A DNA stretch of 64,000 nt from Schizophyllum amplum. Taxonomy: Eukaryota; Basidiomycota; Agaricomycetes; Agaricales; Schizophyllaceae. Both the position numbers and the translations under genes were made by a program. Below the pieces are notes generated by a model. The model was not told the origin of the DNA. It made no database searches and saw nothing but the letters and a program-made list of their open reading frames with translations. The stretch spans positions 1 to 64,000 of the forward strand of contig VDMD01000043.1 in NCBI GenBank assembly GCA_007026445.1, in the 5' to 3' direction. Positions 1 through 12,279 of the stretch are shown piece after piece (the stretch's first letter is position 1; each line of letters opens with the position of its first letter).

Positions 1-8
1 CGACAAGC

Positions 9-540
9 TTGACGTCCCGCGTCGACGGGAACGTCGACGACCTCGTAGGCGCGTCCTCAACGCTGAGGTCTCTTCGCGGTGACGCGCGTCGCTTTCAGGG
101 TACGTATCTCCCGCTCCCAGCCCTCACGTTTGACAACATTGTCGCCGTGGTCTTCGCCTTCGCGATGTCTTTCCTACACACGCTGACTGTTCTCACAGCT
201 CATCGCGGCAGACGACGACAGGGGGGACGAGGCCGGCGCTAGGCCGAAGTGGTGCGTGGCCACACCAACTTACATTGACCGTTTTCCAACCCGTTCTTAG
301 ACACCGTCGCAACACAAGGATCCCCTCACCGTTCAGTACGGTCGCGCGCCGTTGCCATCGGCATTTGCTCCACGCAACCGCGTGTCTTGGTGAGCAGAGT
401 CTACATCACGTGTAATGCGACGCTGACCTTGCGATTTTGCAGCGAGGCGGCAGACGCCCCGAGTTCGACATCATATCACGTGATGTATAAGTTGAACTTG
501 AACGGGCAGGCGAACGCGACAATCGGGTAAGTACGGCGCG
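9..540 (+). repeat. F1 dispersed repeat, copy 1, 5' part
   Basis: This stretch matches 33,310-33,870 closely over most of its length, with shared blocks around the phrases gacgtcccgcgtcgacg, aacgctgaggtctcttcgcg and acattgaccgttttccaacc. Both copies carry GT-AG-like intervals (for example one starting at the gtacgt near 110 and ending in the ttctcacag near 200), so the family looks like the decayed remains of a spliced gene or a transposon gene. Reading frames are interrupted and I recognise no protein. The window opens inside this repeat, so its left end is unknown. Confidence 0.6.
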
Positions 541-774
541 TCAATGAGACGCGTGCAAGCTGTTGCTGACTACGCTGCCAGCGACCTCGGGCTCTCATCG
601 TTGTCGGCACTTATTGTTTGATGTCGCCCACCTTTGTCCCCATCCCAGGGCCCAGCGTAGCTCGCCCTCGTCACCGACGTAACCCAAGGACTTCCCACCT
701 CACTTTTCGCCGTCTCCCGCGCCCAAATAACTGGGTCAAACGAGATTGTTTTGGTGAGAGTTCGGCCGTCAAAA
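541..774. other. unassigned sequence between F1 and F5 pieces
   Basis: No convincing reading frame, RNA gene or repeat is visible here. Confidence 0.4.
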
Positions 775-1060
775 TTTATGCAAAATAAACTCAATACTCA
801 GGAGATTGGTGCGGGGATTCCCGAGGACCTTTGCGACTGCGGTTGGGGGTACGAGCGGGGACGGCGAGGGTGCTCCCATAGTGGTGGCGCGCAGCGCCAC
901 CACGCACTTCATGGGTGGCAGGTTACTTGTTGCAAGTACTGTACCTGAACTAACATGCCCTTCAGATTTGTTTCCCGGGTCGTGTACCCTCAAGGTGAAT
1001 TTCCTTTGTTGTAACCCATGTAGACGCATCACCCCGTATATGTGTCCATGCCCCGGATCC
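775..1060 (+). repeat. F5 dispersed repeat, copy 1 (with 23-nt hairpin)
   Basis: The stretch is recognisably the reverse complement of 29,100-29,290; shared blocks include the region around agtactgtacc and the segment ending in gcatcaccccg. It contains a perfect hairpin at 881-903 with 10-bp arms and a GCA triloop, followed by an intron-like interval ending ccttcag near 965. No protein is recognised. Confidence 0.5.
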
Positions 1061-1329
1061 CTTACTCCTCCCTCACATGGTCTTTGAATCACCACACTTC
1101 TTGTCTAATACTCATTTTCGGAGATGTTGACGACCGACCAAGCCTTGTGCAGAATGTTCGCGACTGCTGCCGCGTGTGTGGGCGAAGACGGCAAAGTCTG
1201 CCGCGGCGGTGGCGCGCAGCGGCGCCCCGATCTTGCCCGTCGCACTGAGTTCGCGTTGCCACTTTCATCGGTACGCAGTCGCATCTATGTGTAAGTCCCT
1301 TACTTGCTGGGTATGTCGTACTCAAGCTG

Positions 1330-1736
1330 ATAGTATAGCAGATGGTCTTTGAGGTACACGCCATCGCCGACGGCCTCGAGATGCGGTACTGGGGGGAGGG
1401 AGAGGTCGTCGAGTACGTAGAGACTTGCTGAAGGCGGCACTGTCCGCGTCGAGATAGCTCAAGGTACGTCCTCACCGTTTGAGAAGCGGCGGATCGCCGT
1501 TGAATGGCAAGTCTGCCTTCCTTGGCTGAACTCGCTTACAGCGTGAGTCGGTCTTGATGCGCGACGGAGGCGCTGTCATTGCCGACGATTATTTGACTCC
1601 GACGCACAGCACTCCCGCTCTCGCGGCTGCGCCCGCCGTCTACATCGGGTGGCGAGCGACTCTGGAAATCGATTGTGATGGTTCGAAGGTGACGACGACG
1701 TGCCTCGATTTCCGCGAGGATACCGTACCTACGTAA
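1330..1736 (+). pseudogene. exon-like remnants of a decayed gene
   Basis: A frame beginning at 1331 reads MVFEVHAIADGLEMRYWG and then stops unless a GT-AG interval is removed. A second open segment ends at 1736 and contains the residues VIADDYLTPTHSTPALAAAP. Both have the look of real protein sequence, but I could not join them into one uninterrupted frame and do not recognise a family. The segment around 1470 (ggtacgtcctcaccg) aligns with the F1 copy near 33,975, so this may be the 3' half of F1 copy 1. Confidence 0.35.
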
Positions 1737-1739
1737 CTA

Positions 1740-1995
1740 GAATAGCAGAAGCTGTCGTCTACTCTGTAGAAGTTATCAAATAAGTGGGTATGAATTTAGT
1801 CTGAACAGATGAATTGGTTGATATGAGTCAGCCCGGTATCTTACGAGTAAGCCCGAGGACACTGAAGGGGGTGTGTTCAATGACTCGCGCAGCCCCCCCT
1901 CCTCCGTTCGCTTCTGCTTTTGTTATAGCCTTATCTCGTCCTCGATAGCTGTCCCCTGGCCAGTTACACGTTCGACCTCGTACTTATGCGAACTC
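1740..1995 (+). repeat. F1 downstream flank, copy 1
   Basis: The segment around 1905-1950 (gttcgcttctgcttttgtt and tcgatagctgtc) resembles 34,690-34,735, which follows F1 copy 3 at the same relative place. This suggests that the F1 unit is about 1.7-2 kb long. Confidence 0.4.
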
Positions 1996-1999
1996 ACTG

Positions 2000-2750
2000 C
2001 TCACTCCCCTGGCATGTCTCGACCGTTTGCTCATAAGTAGCAATTATCTTTCGAGTCTAGAACCTCAACGGGATACGCACGAAATGCCGAAAGCACGCTT
2101 GCTTTCATCCCCTCGCAGGCAAGCTCGGAGGTGCACTCATTTTACACACACTCGCTGCTCGTCCTATCCATCTAGCATGTCAAAATCGTTCATTACTATA
2201 TGCAACAAGTTGTAGGTACATACTACTATGTACCCTTCGCCGTGCGCGTCCGCCGCTACCCGCCACCCCGCCCCACACCTCCAGCAGCGCCGCCGCACCC
2301 ATGCTCAAATCGCCCTGTTGAGTTATAAGCTGCAACACGCGAGGTAGTGAGTCTTCCCGCGCGCTTTGCGGGCTCTTCCACTGCTAAGGCTGCCTTCGAG
2401 TTTTTGAGCTGCGTATGCTACGGGGCCTACTAGTCAGCGTCAGATACAAGTATGGACACAGTGAGCTCACCTCACCGGAAACTTCTGAACGCGAGGCGCT
2501 GCACGCGTGCGCGTTAGAGCAGGTGGTGACGGCGCCCGCAACGGCGCAGGCACTTTGAGTGTCCGCGTGAGGATTGGCGCCGCAGGCGTGTTGGGGATCG
2601 ACGCGGGCGGTCACAACACGGCGAGGGCGTGCGTCCACCAGCGCGAGTGGGAGTCGGTCAAGCATGTGCCGCTAGCGAGGTCAACAAAGTTGGGGACAAA
2701 CTTGCTAGCGAAGAAATCAGATGCGGTCAGCGTGAGCTTGGTCGAGAGCG
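2000..2750. repeat. FB dispersed repeat, copy 1 (partial)
   Basis: The start (tcactgctcactccc, then gcaacaagttgtaggtacata and ctatgtaccc) and the following proline/arginine-rich stretch recur near 18,780-19,100, 40,660-41,200 and 42,790-43,180. The end (acaaagttggggacaaact) resembles 19,325 and 41,445. Several exon-like pieces are visible in the family, but the coding strand is uncertain. Confidence 0.5.
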
Positions 2751-3190
2751 CGAGCGGGTACAGAGAGGTGTCGTCCTGGGGATGTGGTACTCCTACCGTC
2801 CTGCCCTCCCCATCCCTTATCCTCCGACCCTCCAACCGCCTAGTCCTCCAGCCGCCTAGTCCTCCTGCCTCCCCGCCATCCCTCCTTCGCAAAATTTACC
2901 GCATATGGCCAGAACGGCGAGTCTGCAACGATAATCAGCGCGAGTCCGGGGGGTAGGTTGGAAAATGCATACCTGGCATTCTGGTGACGAGCGGGAGCAT
3001 TACGACCAGGGGTACGCAAGGGTGAGGGCGATGAGGGGGGGCGAGGCGAGGGCGATGGGGCGAGGCGAGGGCGAGGGTGAGGATGACGAGGGCACAGCCA
3101 GCCTGTGACGGCCTCAACCGTAAAAAGCATCAATGCCCGGGCGACGGTAATGGTAAAGGCGGTGGCGATAGTATCGAGTGTCACGTCGAC
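2751..3190. other. low-complexity GAGGGCGA-rich stretch
   Basis: Purine-rich runs such as gaggcgagggcgatggggcg dominate 3,000-3,100. No gene is visible. A weak resemblance to the GA-rich part of F3 (near 15,860-15,960) was noted but not established. Confidence 0.35.
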
Positions 3191-3199
3191 AATACCTGC

Positions 3200-4260
3200 A
3201 CCGAAATATCAACATATGTGGCGCAACTGAGCGCATGTAGACGTACTACGTGAGGGGACGTCCCGTTTGCCGACGTCCGCCGAGTCGCCAGTATAAGCCA
3301 TAGTGTTGTCCACGTAGACACCCCGCGTCAGCGGCAACACGGTGGCGGCGTCGTGAATAATGCGTCGCCTGTGTCCCTCAAATCTTCTGTACCCAACGTG
3401 TCCAGTAGATACACAGAGAACAGCGATAATAGACAGACTCACTGCGGCGAGGTAGGCGTGAACAACCGCGAGGTGAGCCTGCGACCTGCAACGCTGAGCC
3501 ACGAAGCCGAAGCGCAAAGGCAACCTGGAAAACAAGATAGTCAGTACAGTAGCCCAGTAAGAAGGTACAAACAAACACGACGTACCAACACGCACAAGTC
3601 GCCGTAGCATGAATGAACAAGTCCCAAGTCACTTGAGGATAGAGGGCGAGGGTAATTGGGTGTTTGCTTGACATGCGATGGTGAGGGTGGATGTTACTAA
3701 CGAAAGCCGTGACAAGGTAGCCTAGTAATTCAGAGATTCAGAACGACGGTCAAGGGCAGCGCTGGGAATACCACTTACTCAGCGCGTGTATCGTCTGAGC
3801 AGTGACGGGGGAGGCGAGCTGGATGTTTGCAAAGTTGATGTGCGGGGCGACGAGGGCGATCTTCGCGACATTGAAGGCGGCGAGGAGGTACCGCAAGAAG
3901 GTGAAGCAATCCTGAGATAAGCGATCAGAAAATTATGGTCAACGTAGGCAGGGCGGAATACGCACTGTAATAAACCCCAGACGACGACGATCTCCTCGTC
4001 AAAGCCAAGTCGGGCCGTGAAGCATGTCTAAAAGATGCAATTAGAAGACAATGAAATACGAAGGGAAGAGATGCGATAATGCACCGTAGACGGTAGTAGA
4101 CTTTGGCCGACCTCGCTGGCGCCTCAGGGAGCGCACACGGCGCATAGGCGAATGATGAAGGGTCTGCGATAGCGAAATTAGTAACCAGAGCACAACGTTA
4201 ACGGCACTGGGACTCACTATTCAGTCGTCCAGAAGTCGCATAGCCTATATGGTGATGTAG
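3200..4260 (-). pseudogene. possible decayed spliced gene, unidentified
   Basis: Read on the minus strand, 3,911-3,779 is an exon-like segment preceded by an AG and followed by GTAAGT, with the residues DCFTFLRYLLAAFNVAKIAL and then an APHINFANIQLASP-like run. An upstream piece near 4,020-3,970 reads TCFTARLGFDEEIVVVWG, and a downstream piece near 3,500 is hydrophobic. GT-AG-like intervals of about 50-60 nt lie between them. I cannot join all pieces in frame and do not recognise the family. It could be a membrane protein remnant. Confidence 0.3.
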
Positions 4261-5125
4261 GAGTAGACGGGCGAAGGCGGCGACGGTAAGAGACGGTAGA
4301 GGTCGAGTAAGTGAAGGGAAGGAGGGGAAGCGGGATCTCTGCCTCAACCACCCCACTCCCCTCGACTCTTATACACCGCCCGCAGCCACTCTACTTTCCA
4401 ACCTCCTTCAAATGCGCCGGCAACCGTGGAGTTCCCCGAGAATCGAGAGCCGAGATCGAGTTAGCGTTACGCAAGTGAGAGCGAGTTACGAAAGATTAGG
4501 TGGCGCGCGTCTGCGCTCAGGGGGTCGTTAGCGGGCTTGTGAGGGCAACCGAACCACCGTGACGCACCTCGCATGGAGCACGGAAGGGGATGAGTTCAAT
4601 TGAGGATTTGCGTATTGTACACGCGGGCGATCTCGGCGCTCGCACTCGGCGACGTTGACTTAGGGCCATTGTAGGGCCATGGCGAGGGTACACCGACCAC
4701 ACCCTGTACCAATATCTTGATCATCAGTAATGCACGACCCACGCGACGAATTCTTACTCTACTCACCTCATCATCCTCGCCACAAATGGCCCGGTCGGGA
4801 CCTGACGTAGGGCTTCCAAAAATTCCGTCTCCCCCGCATGTCGTGGTCCACAGCCAACACCAGCCGCTTGCCCCGCTCCGATCTTCACGCCCTGCTCGTT
4901 GCGAGCGTGTCCGCCCGCTTCCGCGCCTCGGTCGCGCTCGATGCCAGCACCAACGCCCGCTGTTCCACGCCGTGGTCCCGGGTCACTACCTTCGAGGTAC
5001 ATGCCTCCTCCGTCTGCGTGCGCTTGTAAGCAACCTGCAGATCGTCCTCTGGCTGCAGCGCAGCGCACCTCGGCGGAAAGGGATTGGCCTTGACGACCGC
5101 ACACAATGCTACCGTATACCCCTCT
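4261..5125. other. unassigned sequence
   Basis: Several overlapping open frames exist on both strands here, as expected for GC-rich DNA with few stops, but none shows a recognisable motif, a believable start or consistent splice sites. Confidence 0.4.
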
Positions 5126-5129
5126 AGCA

Positions 5130-5650
5130 GCACTGCTTCCACCTTTTTGTCGTGGTCTCGGCGGCGTCCTCTCTCCTCTGTGCACCAGTCGACTCGCCTC
5201 CTTCCTCGCCCTCTCTCACCCTCACGCTGTCCGTCCTCGATGGCCTCTCCACCGTCATCCTCGCGCCCTGCCTTCTCGTAAACCCCGACGGTTTCCTCTC
5301 CTTCTCTCGTTCCCGCATCAACCTTGAGCGACAACCTCGGCGGCGGCCTCACACCGTCCTCGTGCTCGTTGGCCTCTCGCTGTTCGTCTTCGCGCCAATC
5401 GAGCCGTCGCGCCTTTTTGGGATGGGCGGCTCGTTGCGCCCTCGCGCTCGGTGTGCTTGTGCGCCAACCCCGAGTGTCATCCTCTGAAGCGTCGACCTCG
5501 AGCGTGGTGACGACGACCGCGTCCTCAAATTGAGGGGAGCAGTACGAAAAGGGAGGCGGCCTATCGCGTACTCGGCGTCCACCAGTCAAGCATTGTCCTC
5601 CAAACTGTCGTCCTTGACGGCGTCCTCGTCATCCACTCCTCGACCTCGTC
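5130..5650 (+). repeat. F2 repeat, partial first copy
   Basis: CGTCCTCG-rich sequence. The block around 5,370-5,460 (gttggcctctcgctgttcgtc, then cgccaatcgagccgtcg and cctcgcgctcgg) recurs at about 6,186-6,270 and 7,870-7,955. It is shorter than the two following copies. Confidence 0.5.
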
Positions 5651-5879
5651 GTCCTCAGAGTCGTCCGCTCGCCGACCTGGTGCATCGCGTCGTTCTGACC
5701 GGCGCCTTCGTCCTCGCTGTCCTCGTTGTCCTTGCGCTGGTCGGGTACTGTGCGCGTGTCTCGCCGAGTCAAGCACATTCCATTTCTGTATTGGAAGTCA
5801 GCAATTTGCGACACGCATGACACAGCACACGTACCCGCGCAGGACAATGCGACTAGATTAAGAATGAGCCGCAATGTCT

Positions 5880-7590
5880 ACAAGTGCCGTCCTCTCGTCG
5901 TTCCGTGCTAGTGGTGCCGTCCTCTTGTGGTGCGCTCCGCGGGGCGACTCGCACCAACCTGTCGTGGTCCCCGACGGTGTCCTCTGGCCTCCGCGCGCCA
6001 GCCCAGTCGCCTTCCTCCTTGCCCTCCCTTCCCCTCGCGCCGTCCGTCCTCGGAGGCCAAGGAGACTTGAACATGGTTCTTGCGTTATCTCCTGTCGTCG
6101 AACCCGACGGCGCTCTCTCGTCCTGCGACGTCGCAGCGACCTTGAGCGTCAAAGCGGACGGCATCCTGGCGTCATCCTCGAGCCCGTCGGTGTCTTGCTG
6201 CCCGTCTTTGCGCCAATTGAGCCGTTGGGGCAATTTGAGCTGGTCAAGTCGTCGCGTCCTCGCCCTCGGCTTTCCGTAAGCGTCAACTCGGAGACCCTCC
6301 TTCCGTGTTTCCTCCTCGCCTCATGTCGTTCTCGCATCGAATCGTCCTCGCGCAGCCTATATCCCTCGCCAACTCACCGGGAGCTGATGCGGCCTTGGCT
6401 GCGTTCACGACGTACGCGCCTCTAAGCCGGGGGCGCTCGCGCCGCGACCTTAATCTGGGCGGACGTGACATTGAAGCGGCGGCCTCTTGTCGCGCCAGTG
6501 AACCCAGGGAGGAAGGAGAGCAGGGAGTCGACCTCGCGCTAGGAAGGGGGGGTCAAAGAGACGTGCTCTCGCCGCGCTAGGAAGGAGGCGGCCTGTCGCT
6601 GTCCGTCCTCGAGTGCTGATCGAGTTCTCTCGACAGTGTCCTCTTGTCGTACTCAGGCAAGTCGAGCCGTCTCTACGTCGTCCTCAAGCGATAGAAGAGG
6701 GAGGAGGGAGCGAGCCGTCCTCTCGCCGCGTTCGCGCGTCCTCGGGGTGCTCGACTCCGTGCTGGGAAGAATGAGGGAGAGATGCGGCCCTTCGCCGGGC
6801 CGCTATCTCGTGGACCTCTCGTCCTCTCGTCGTATTCAACGATGTCCCCTTGGTTTCCTCTCCGAGTCGTCCGTTGAGCGTCCTCTCGCCGGCATCCTCT
6901 GAACCGTCCTCTCATCGAGGCCCATCGTGTTGCCCTAAACGGCCCCGCACTAAGAGAGGGAAGCCTCGTTGTAAGTCACCAGACATGCCCGAAAAGAAGT
7001 TGGGGAGGTGCTTGCGACATCAACTGCTAAGTTGAAGTTTTGCCGGGCGTGTGCGCGCGTTCGGCAGGTCCATACCATTGTGTGCATCAAGTAACTATAA
7101 AGATGTTGTCAGGTGTCTGTGGCGAAGGAGCTCATTAACTCATCTTGGAATGTCATAAAACGTTTCCCATACAAACGCGCGCACTACCGCTCGCTGCATG
7201 GTGAAAGGGCTGCCGCGTCTTCACAGGTGTGCTCGAACACGCCAGAGGGGTGAAATCTCTACAGACACGTCAGCTGTGGACAGAATGGCGTTAAGGGACA
7301 ATGTGGAGGACGACGCCGCGAGTTCCCGGTGCGATGAAAACTCAAAGCGGGCCGCCCTCAACATAGAATGCGGCGCAAGGGTATTGGAACGAAGGTAAGG
7401 TTTACCTGATGATGTCGGTACGGACGTGCCCGCACACGCCTCTAGCGGTCGGTGGGCTTGCAGACATTGTCAAAATATCTTGAGTCAGACCAAGTCCGCT
7501 GTACGCGCCGTTAGCGCAGTGCTTCCTTCACGAACACGATGGAGCTCACCGACATGCTCCTCCACCTCCCATCCAGTTGATTCGTCAGGG
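5880..7590 (+). repeat. F2 repeat, second copy (about 1.7 kb)
   Basis: This copy and the next share blocks in the same order: the cctcgacgtc-like opening, gtcttgctgcccgtcttt (6,190), ctcatgtcgttctcgcat (6,320), the purine-rich middle near 6,480-6,550, cagacatgcc (6,980), gtgctcgaacacgcc with atctctacagacacgtcag (7,230-7,270) and the end near 7,470. Offsets to the next copy run from about 1.68 to 1.80 kb because of indels. No protein is recognised in any frame. Confidence 0.65.
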
Positions 7591-7599
7591 CGAGCGCTA

Positions 7600-9330
7600 G
7601 TCGTATTACTCTATATCGCCCTCCGCTCGTCCGGGCGATTCGCGCCAACCTGTCGTGATCCTCGACAGCGGCCTCTCTCCTCCACGCGCCGGTCAAGTCG
7701 TCTCCCTCCTTGCCCTCTCGTCCCCTCCGCGCCGTTCAACTCAACGGCCCCTTGAGCATCGTCCTTGTGTCCTCTCCTCTTCTTGAACCCGACGGCGTCC
7801 TCTCGCACTCGCGTCATTGCGTCGACCTTCATCGCCTACCCCGACGGCAGTTTCGCGTCATCGTTGCGCTCGTCGGCGTCTTGCTACCCGTCTTCACGCC
7901 GATTCAGCCGTCGGGGTTTTTTGAGCTGGTCAACCCGTTGCGTCCTCGCGCTCGGCGTCCTTCAGCGTCATCCCCGACAATCGTCCTCTAAAGCGACAAC
8001 CTCGAGCGAGGGAGAACGCTGGGAAAAGGGAGACGACCTGTCATCGTCCTCGGCGTCCATTAGTTGAGCTCGTCTTCCAAAGTGGCGTCCTCGTTGTCCG
8101 CTCGTCGACCTCGTCGTGCTCAGAGTCGTCCGCTCGCCGACCTCTCGACATCGCGGGCGAGTCGTCTCCCTCCTCGCCCACTCGTCCCCTCTCGAGTCCG
8201 CTCGAGTCGTCCTTGATGCGGCCTCTTGAGGGCGTCCTCTTCTCTTGTTGACCTCTCGTCGTCCATCCTCGCCTTCCTCCCCACACCAGTCAAGTCGTCT
8301 CCTTCCGTGTTGTTGTCCTTCCCTCATGTCGTTCTCGCATTGCATCATCCTCGCGCGTCCGCTGTCGTCGATCTCGCCTCCTGGAGGGCGTTCTCTAAAG
8401 CGCCGTCCCTCGCTAGCTCAAGTGGGAGAAGAGAGAGATGCGGCCTCTTGTCGCGCCAGTCAACGCGTGGGGGAAGCAGGGCAGGGTGTCGACCTTGCGC
8501 TAGGAAGGGGTTGTCAAACAGTCGTCCTCTTGCCGCGCTAGAAAGGAGGTGGCCTGTCGCCGTCCGCCCTCGAGCGATAGAAGAGGGAGGACGGAGCGAG
8601 CCATCCTCTCGTGCTCTTGTCGTATTCAACTGTGTCCCCATGTTGTCCTCTCCGAGTCGTCCGTCGGGCGTCCTCTCGCCGTCATCCTCGGAGGCGTCGC
8701 CCCGTTGAGGTCCCTCACATCGTACTGGACGGCCTCATGCTACAAACTGGGGAGCCTCATCTTAAGTCACCCGACATGCAAGAGGAAGATCGGGATGTGC
8801 TTACAACATCGTCTGTTCCACGTCTCTCGCATCTAGCGCGTGTGCGCATGAACCCTACGGATCCCTACCGTTGTGTAAAGCATCTGAACGTCATGTCAGG
8901 CATCCGTAACTATGCAACTCGTCGACTCACCTCAAAACATCACGATTCATTCCCCCCGTGAAGGCGTGCACCATCTGATATTCTCGTTGTGAAGCAGACA
9001 GTGATGGGCTGCTGCGTCTCCTCCACAAGCGTGCTCGAACACGCCGCGAGTGGCGAGATCTCTACAGACACGTCAGTGCATGGACAAAATGACGTGCAGG
9101 GACGATGTGGGGGGACGCTGCTCCTGTCCAAGACGGCACCACTGGCACCCGGTGCGTTAAAAACTCAGAGTGAGCCGCCTTCAACATGGAACGCGGTGCA
9201 AGGGGAGTGGGACGAGGACGAGGGCGTACCTGACGAGGTCGGTACTGACATGCCCGCGTACGCCTCCGGCGGTCGGAGAGCTTGCAGAGGGCCGAAAGTG
9301 CCCTCGTCATCATCCATGTGAAGGGGAAGG
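7600..9330 (+). repeat. F2 repeat, third copy (about 1.75 kb)
   Basis: A direct tandem neighbour of the second copy, with the same landmarks at 7,870, 8,320, 8,775, 9,030 and 9,055-9,075. Long accidental open frames cross it on both strands; none has a recognisable domain. Confidence 0.65.
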
Positions 9331-11920
9331 TGATAGCATTTTGGTCACTGCACGCAGAACATCGGCCCGCGCGTCTTCGGAAATCGTCAGACGATCGTAC
9401 TGGGTCGCACGTTAGAGCGTGCTCGCAGCGAGAAGATGGAGCAGCGCACCTAAGCGTGGCTTCTACGATGAGTTTCCACTGCGCGTCCGTATTCACTCGC
9501 AGTACCAATTGCAGCAACGGCGCGGGCGGGCGCGCTGACTCGGGACTGCATTCAAGAGTGCTACAACGACTCCGAACGAGTGCATGCTCGGAACACTGCA
9601 CTACAGTCATGCCCGTCATCGAGGAAGTGGGCAGGAAGGCCGCACCACCAGATATAGTGACATCCAAGCTAGCCAAGAGGGGAGGAGATGGAACTGAGCA
9701 TTGACGCCTGTTGAAGTAGCAAGCACCCAGAAGCGTCCAGGTCCTGTGCGCTGCAGCATACAGACAAAAGTTGAGTATGTGATCGCCAATGAAGAAACAC
9801 ACCGGATGCCTCACCATTGAGATCCGTCCAACTGCTGGACTAGGGGTAACGTGCTAGGAGAAAGGCAAACGGGGGAAGAACAAGCGGGGAAAGACAGATC
9901 TGGGACATACGGGGATGGGACGAGTGGGGAAAGGCCGAATGGAGAAGGACAAAAGGGGAATTCTTTTACTTACTTACTCAGTATTATTACTCACTCTGGA
10001 CATTTTCCCCGGGGCCCTCCGTATTCCATTGTCATATATATATACATAGAAGCAGGAAAGTGAGGAACGTTCAAGATCATACATTCAGGCTGACAAGGGG
10101 CAGGTAATGGTAATGTACTAATGTAGCGTCCGAATTCCGGCCCTCTCTCACGTTGAGCTGCGTGCAGCGGCAGAGTCGCGTCTCCACCTGCGCGAGCGCC
10201 GCTCGTCGCACATCCCCTGGCACGTCACGACTCTTCCTCTCCCTTCCCCATTGCGCTTACAGTCGACATGTGAGATATATTCATTGTACGGTACGATATG
10301 CTGCTACATAGAAGGTATGCTTACGTGCTTATACACCCTCGCTCTTGCTTTGCCACTGGCCAGCACCCGTCGCCCCGCGATCTTCTCGTTGGGGACGACA
10401 ACTTTGCACCCTGCTCAGGCTGCTCATCGCGTTGTCGATCATCATGTCGTCCTGCTACTCGCGTCGCCTACAACAATGATCAGTGTTAGCTTGACGGCCT
10501 AAATGAGTACGGGGAGACGTACATTTCGGGCGAGGCGGCGCGCTCATCTCACGTCAAGCGTCACGCGCGGAGAACGTCAGACCTGGCAATGGCATGCAAC
10601 GTCAAGTACCGCAACGGCGTCCAGATATTGGGTCATGCGACGGCGAAAACCGCTATGGCGACGTGTACCTCGTGAGCCGGGCATATCCACGGTAGTGATC
10701 AGCATTCACTCGATCAGTCAGAATAGCATGCACCGTCGTCGTCGAGCACATGCAGTCCTCGCTCAGCAGTTGGTGCTACTGCGGGTACGGTCGCGGGTAG
10801 CTGGGGGTAGGCCGAGGCCGCTGGGGGCAGGGAAGGGGGCGGGCTCCGACACCGGGTCCGCCCTATGGACATGGACGGCGAAGAGTCCGCTGGCGGTGCT
10901 GCGGCACGTTTTCGCGAGAGGTGTGGGCGTGCAGAAGTGCCCGTCGCTGCGCTCGGGAACGCGGAGACTTGAGGCGGGTGCAGAGGATGCGAGCCAGGTG
11001 CTCATGGTGGTGGCGAAGGTAGGGAAGGGGTGTAGGAAGGCGACGGAGACGTGACAGGGGGTTTCTCTTCCCGTCTATTACGAGCGCGGCCGTGTGGATG
11101 CACAGAGGGTGTGAGGGAGCTGATATTGGGCAGGTGTTGGGCTGTGGATTGTCAGCTGGTAAGTCAGTCACAGTGAACGCAGCACGCACGAGGATGGTGC
11201 CGAGTGCGGAGGACGTGGCGATGTGGGATAAGGACGGGAGGGGGCAATGCCTGTCGTCCCATGACCTTCGAGGGATATAGCCGCGCAAGCGTCTGAGCCC
11301 GCGGATGGTCTTGCGGCGCGCTTGCAATACCGATGTCTTATTCTGTAGACTGGCTCAGAATGAGTAGTATTGTTGCGTCAATGGATACGTACGCAAACTG
11401 GTGCGGAGCCCATGCTCTGAGCTATGCTCATTCGCGTCGATGTCACTGCACATCCACCCGTCTCCTCCCATGCCCCAGCAACATGTTGATGAAGGACCTG
11501 GGCGTCGGTCTTGTGCAGCCTATCTTTCGGGAGTGGGCAGCTCAGGGGCCTCGAGCATAGCGCGAGAAGGGCATGCTGAGGGGACCGCACGGACTAGGCC
11601 AGGAGGGATGGCAGCCGCGAGCATCGTGACGCGTGGACGATGAGGGAGCAAGAACAAGGGCTTGCGAATAATGTTCCCGTAAATGGGCGATTATCCTGGA
11701 TCGTGGGAAATTCATCACTTTTGTCTCCAGCCCCCGCCACCGCTTCGCGTGTCCAGTGCTTCCACGCACAGCTACGGCTTCGAAAAAAAAACACAGACCC
11801 TTGTACAGACGTTCTCTTGCACATTGCGCAATATTAAAGGTACCCATATGCACACGGGCACGGGGATGGCTCTCTCGCGAAGTGACCTAACAGAGCCAAA
11901 CACCCCTGTCGAATATTACG
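9331..11920. other. unassigned, gene-poor sequence
   Basis: No convincing gene. A purine-rich run lies at about 9,850-9,960, and an AT-rich patch (tatatatatacata) is near 10,035. Open frames at 10,503-11,054 (plus) and 9,062-9,817 (minus) are arginine/serine-rich and look accidental. Confidence 0.4.
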
Positions 11921-11924
11921 CTAT

Positions 11925-12167
11925 ATGGAAAGAGCCCCTGTGCTTGGATCAAAAGTTCTTCTGCCCCGCAGTGCAACGCACATTGATGCTAAAATCTCAA
12001 TTTCTTCGCGAGCGTCTCGGGAGTCCTCGAAAGATGCAGAATCTTTTTTTTCAGGCCGAAAAACGCACTTCCGGGGCCGTGGCTGGCGGAAATGTAAAGT
12101 CACGTGATCAGACAAAAGTGCTGAATCTTGACCATGTAAAACGATCCCTGACAAGCAGGTCTCGTAA
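11925..12167 (+). repeat. F4 repeat, 3' tail only (third copy)
   Basis: The last 20 bases (ctgacaagcaggtctcgtaa) are identical to the 3' ends of the two longer F4 copies at 29,049 and 46,161, and all three diverge immediately after the final taa. Further upstream the resemblance is weaker (a CCGGAAA/GAAATGT region). The 12-mer gcaggtctcgta at 12,155-12,166 reappears inverted at 12,941-12,952 and 14,760-14,771. Confidence 0.45.
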
Positions 12168-12213
12168 CAAGGATGCATCTGATAATGCTCTTACTTTGCC
12201 TTACATCGGTCTT

Positions 12214-12272
12214 AGAGTTCTGACAACTGTCTTACGAATTTAGTCAAGACCACAAGACAGTTGTAAGACTCT
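12214..12272. repeat. inverted repeat, about 19-bp arms
   Basis: The arms at 12,214-12,233 and 12,254-12,272 are near-perfect complements around the shared core acaactgtctt / aagacagttgt, with a 20-nt loop. It could be a small foldback element or a transcript hairpin. No terminal duplication was identified. Confidence 0.6.
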
Positions 12273-12279
12273 CAGGCAG

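Noticed and set aside
9062..9817. 251-codon minus-strand open frame
   Set aside because: It lies over the end of an F2 repeat copy, is cysteine/arginine/serine-rich without motifs, and the corresponding part of the other F2 copy is not open.
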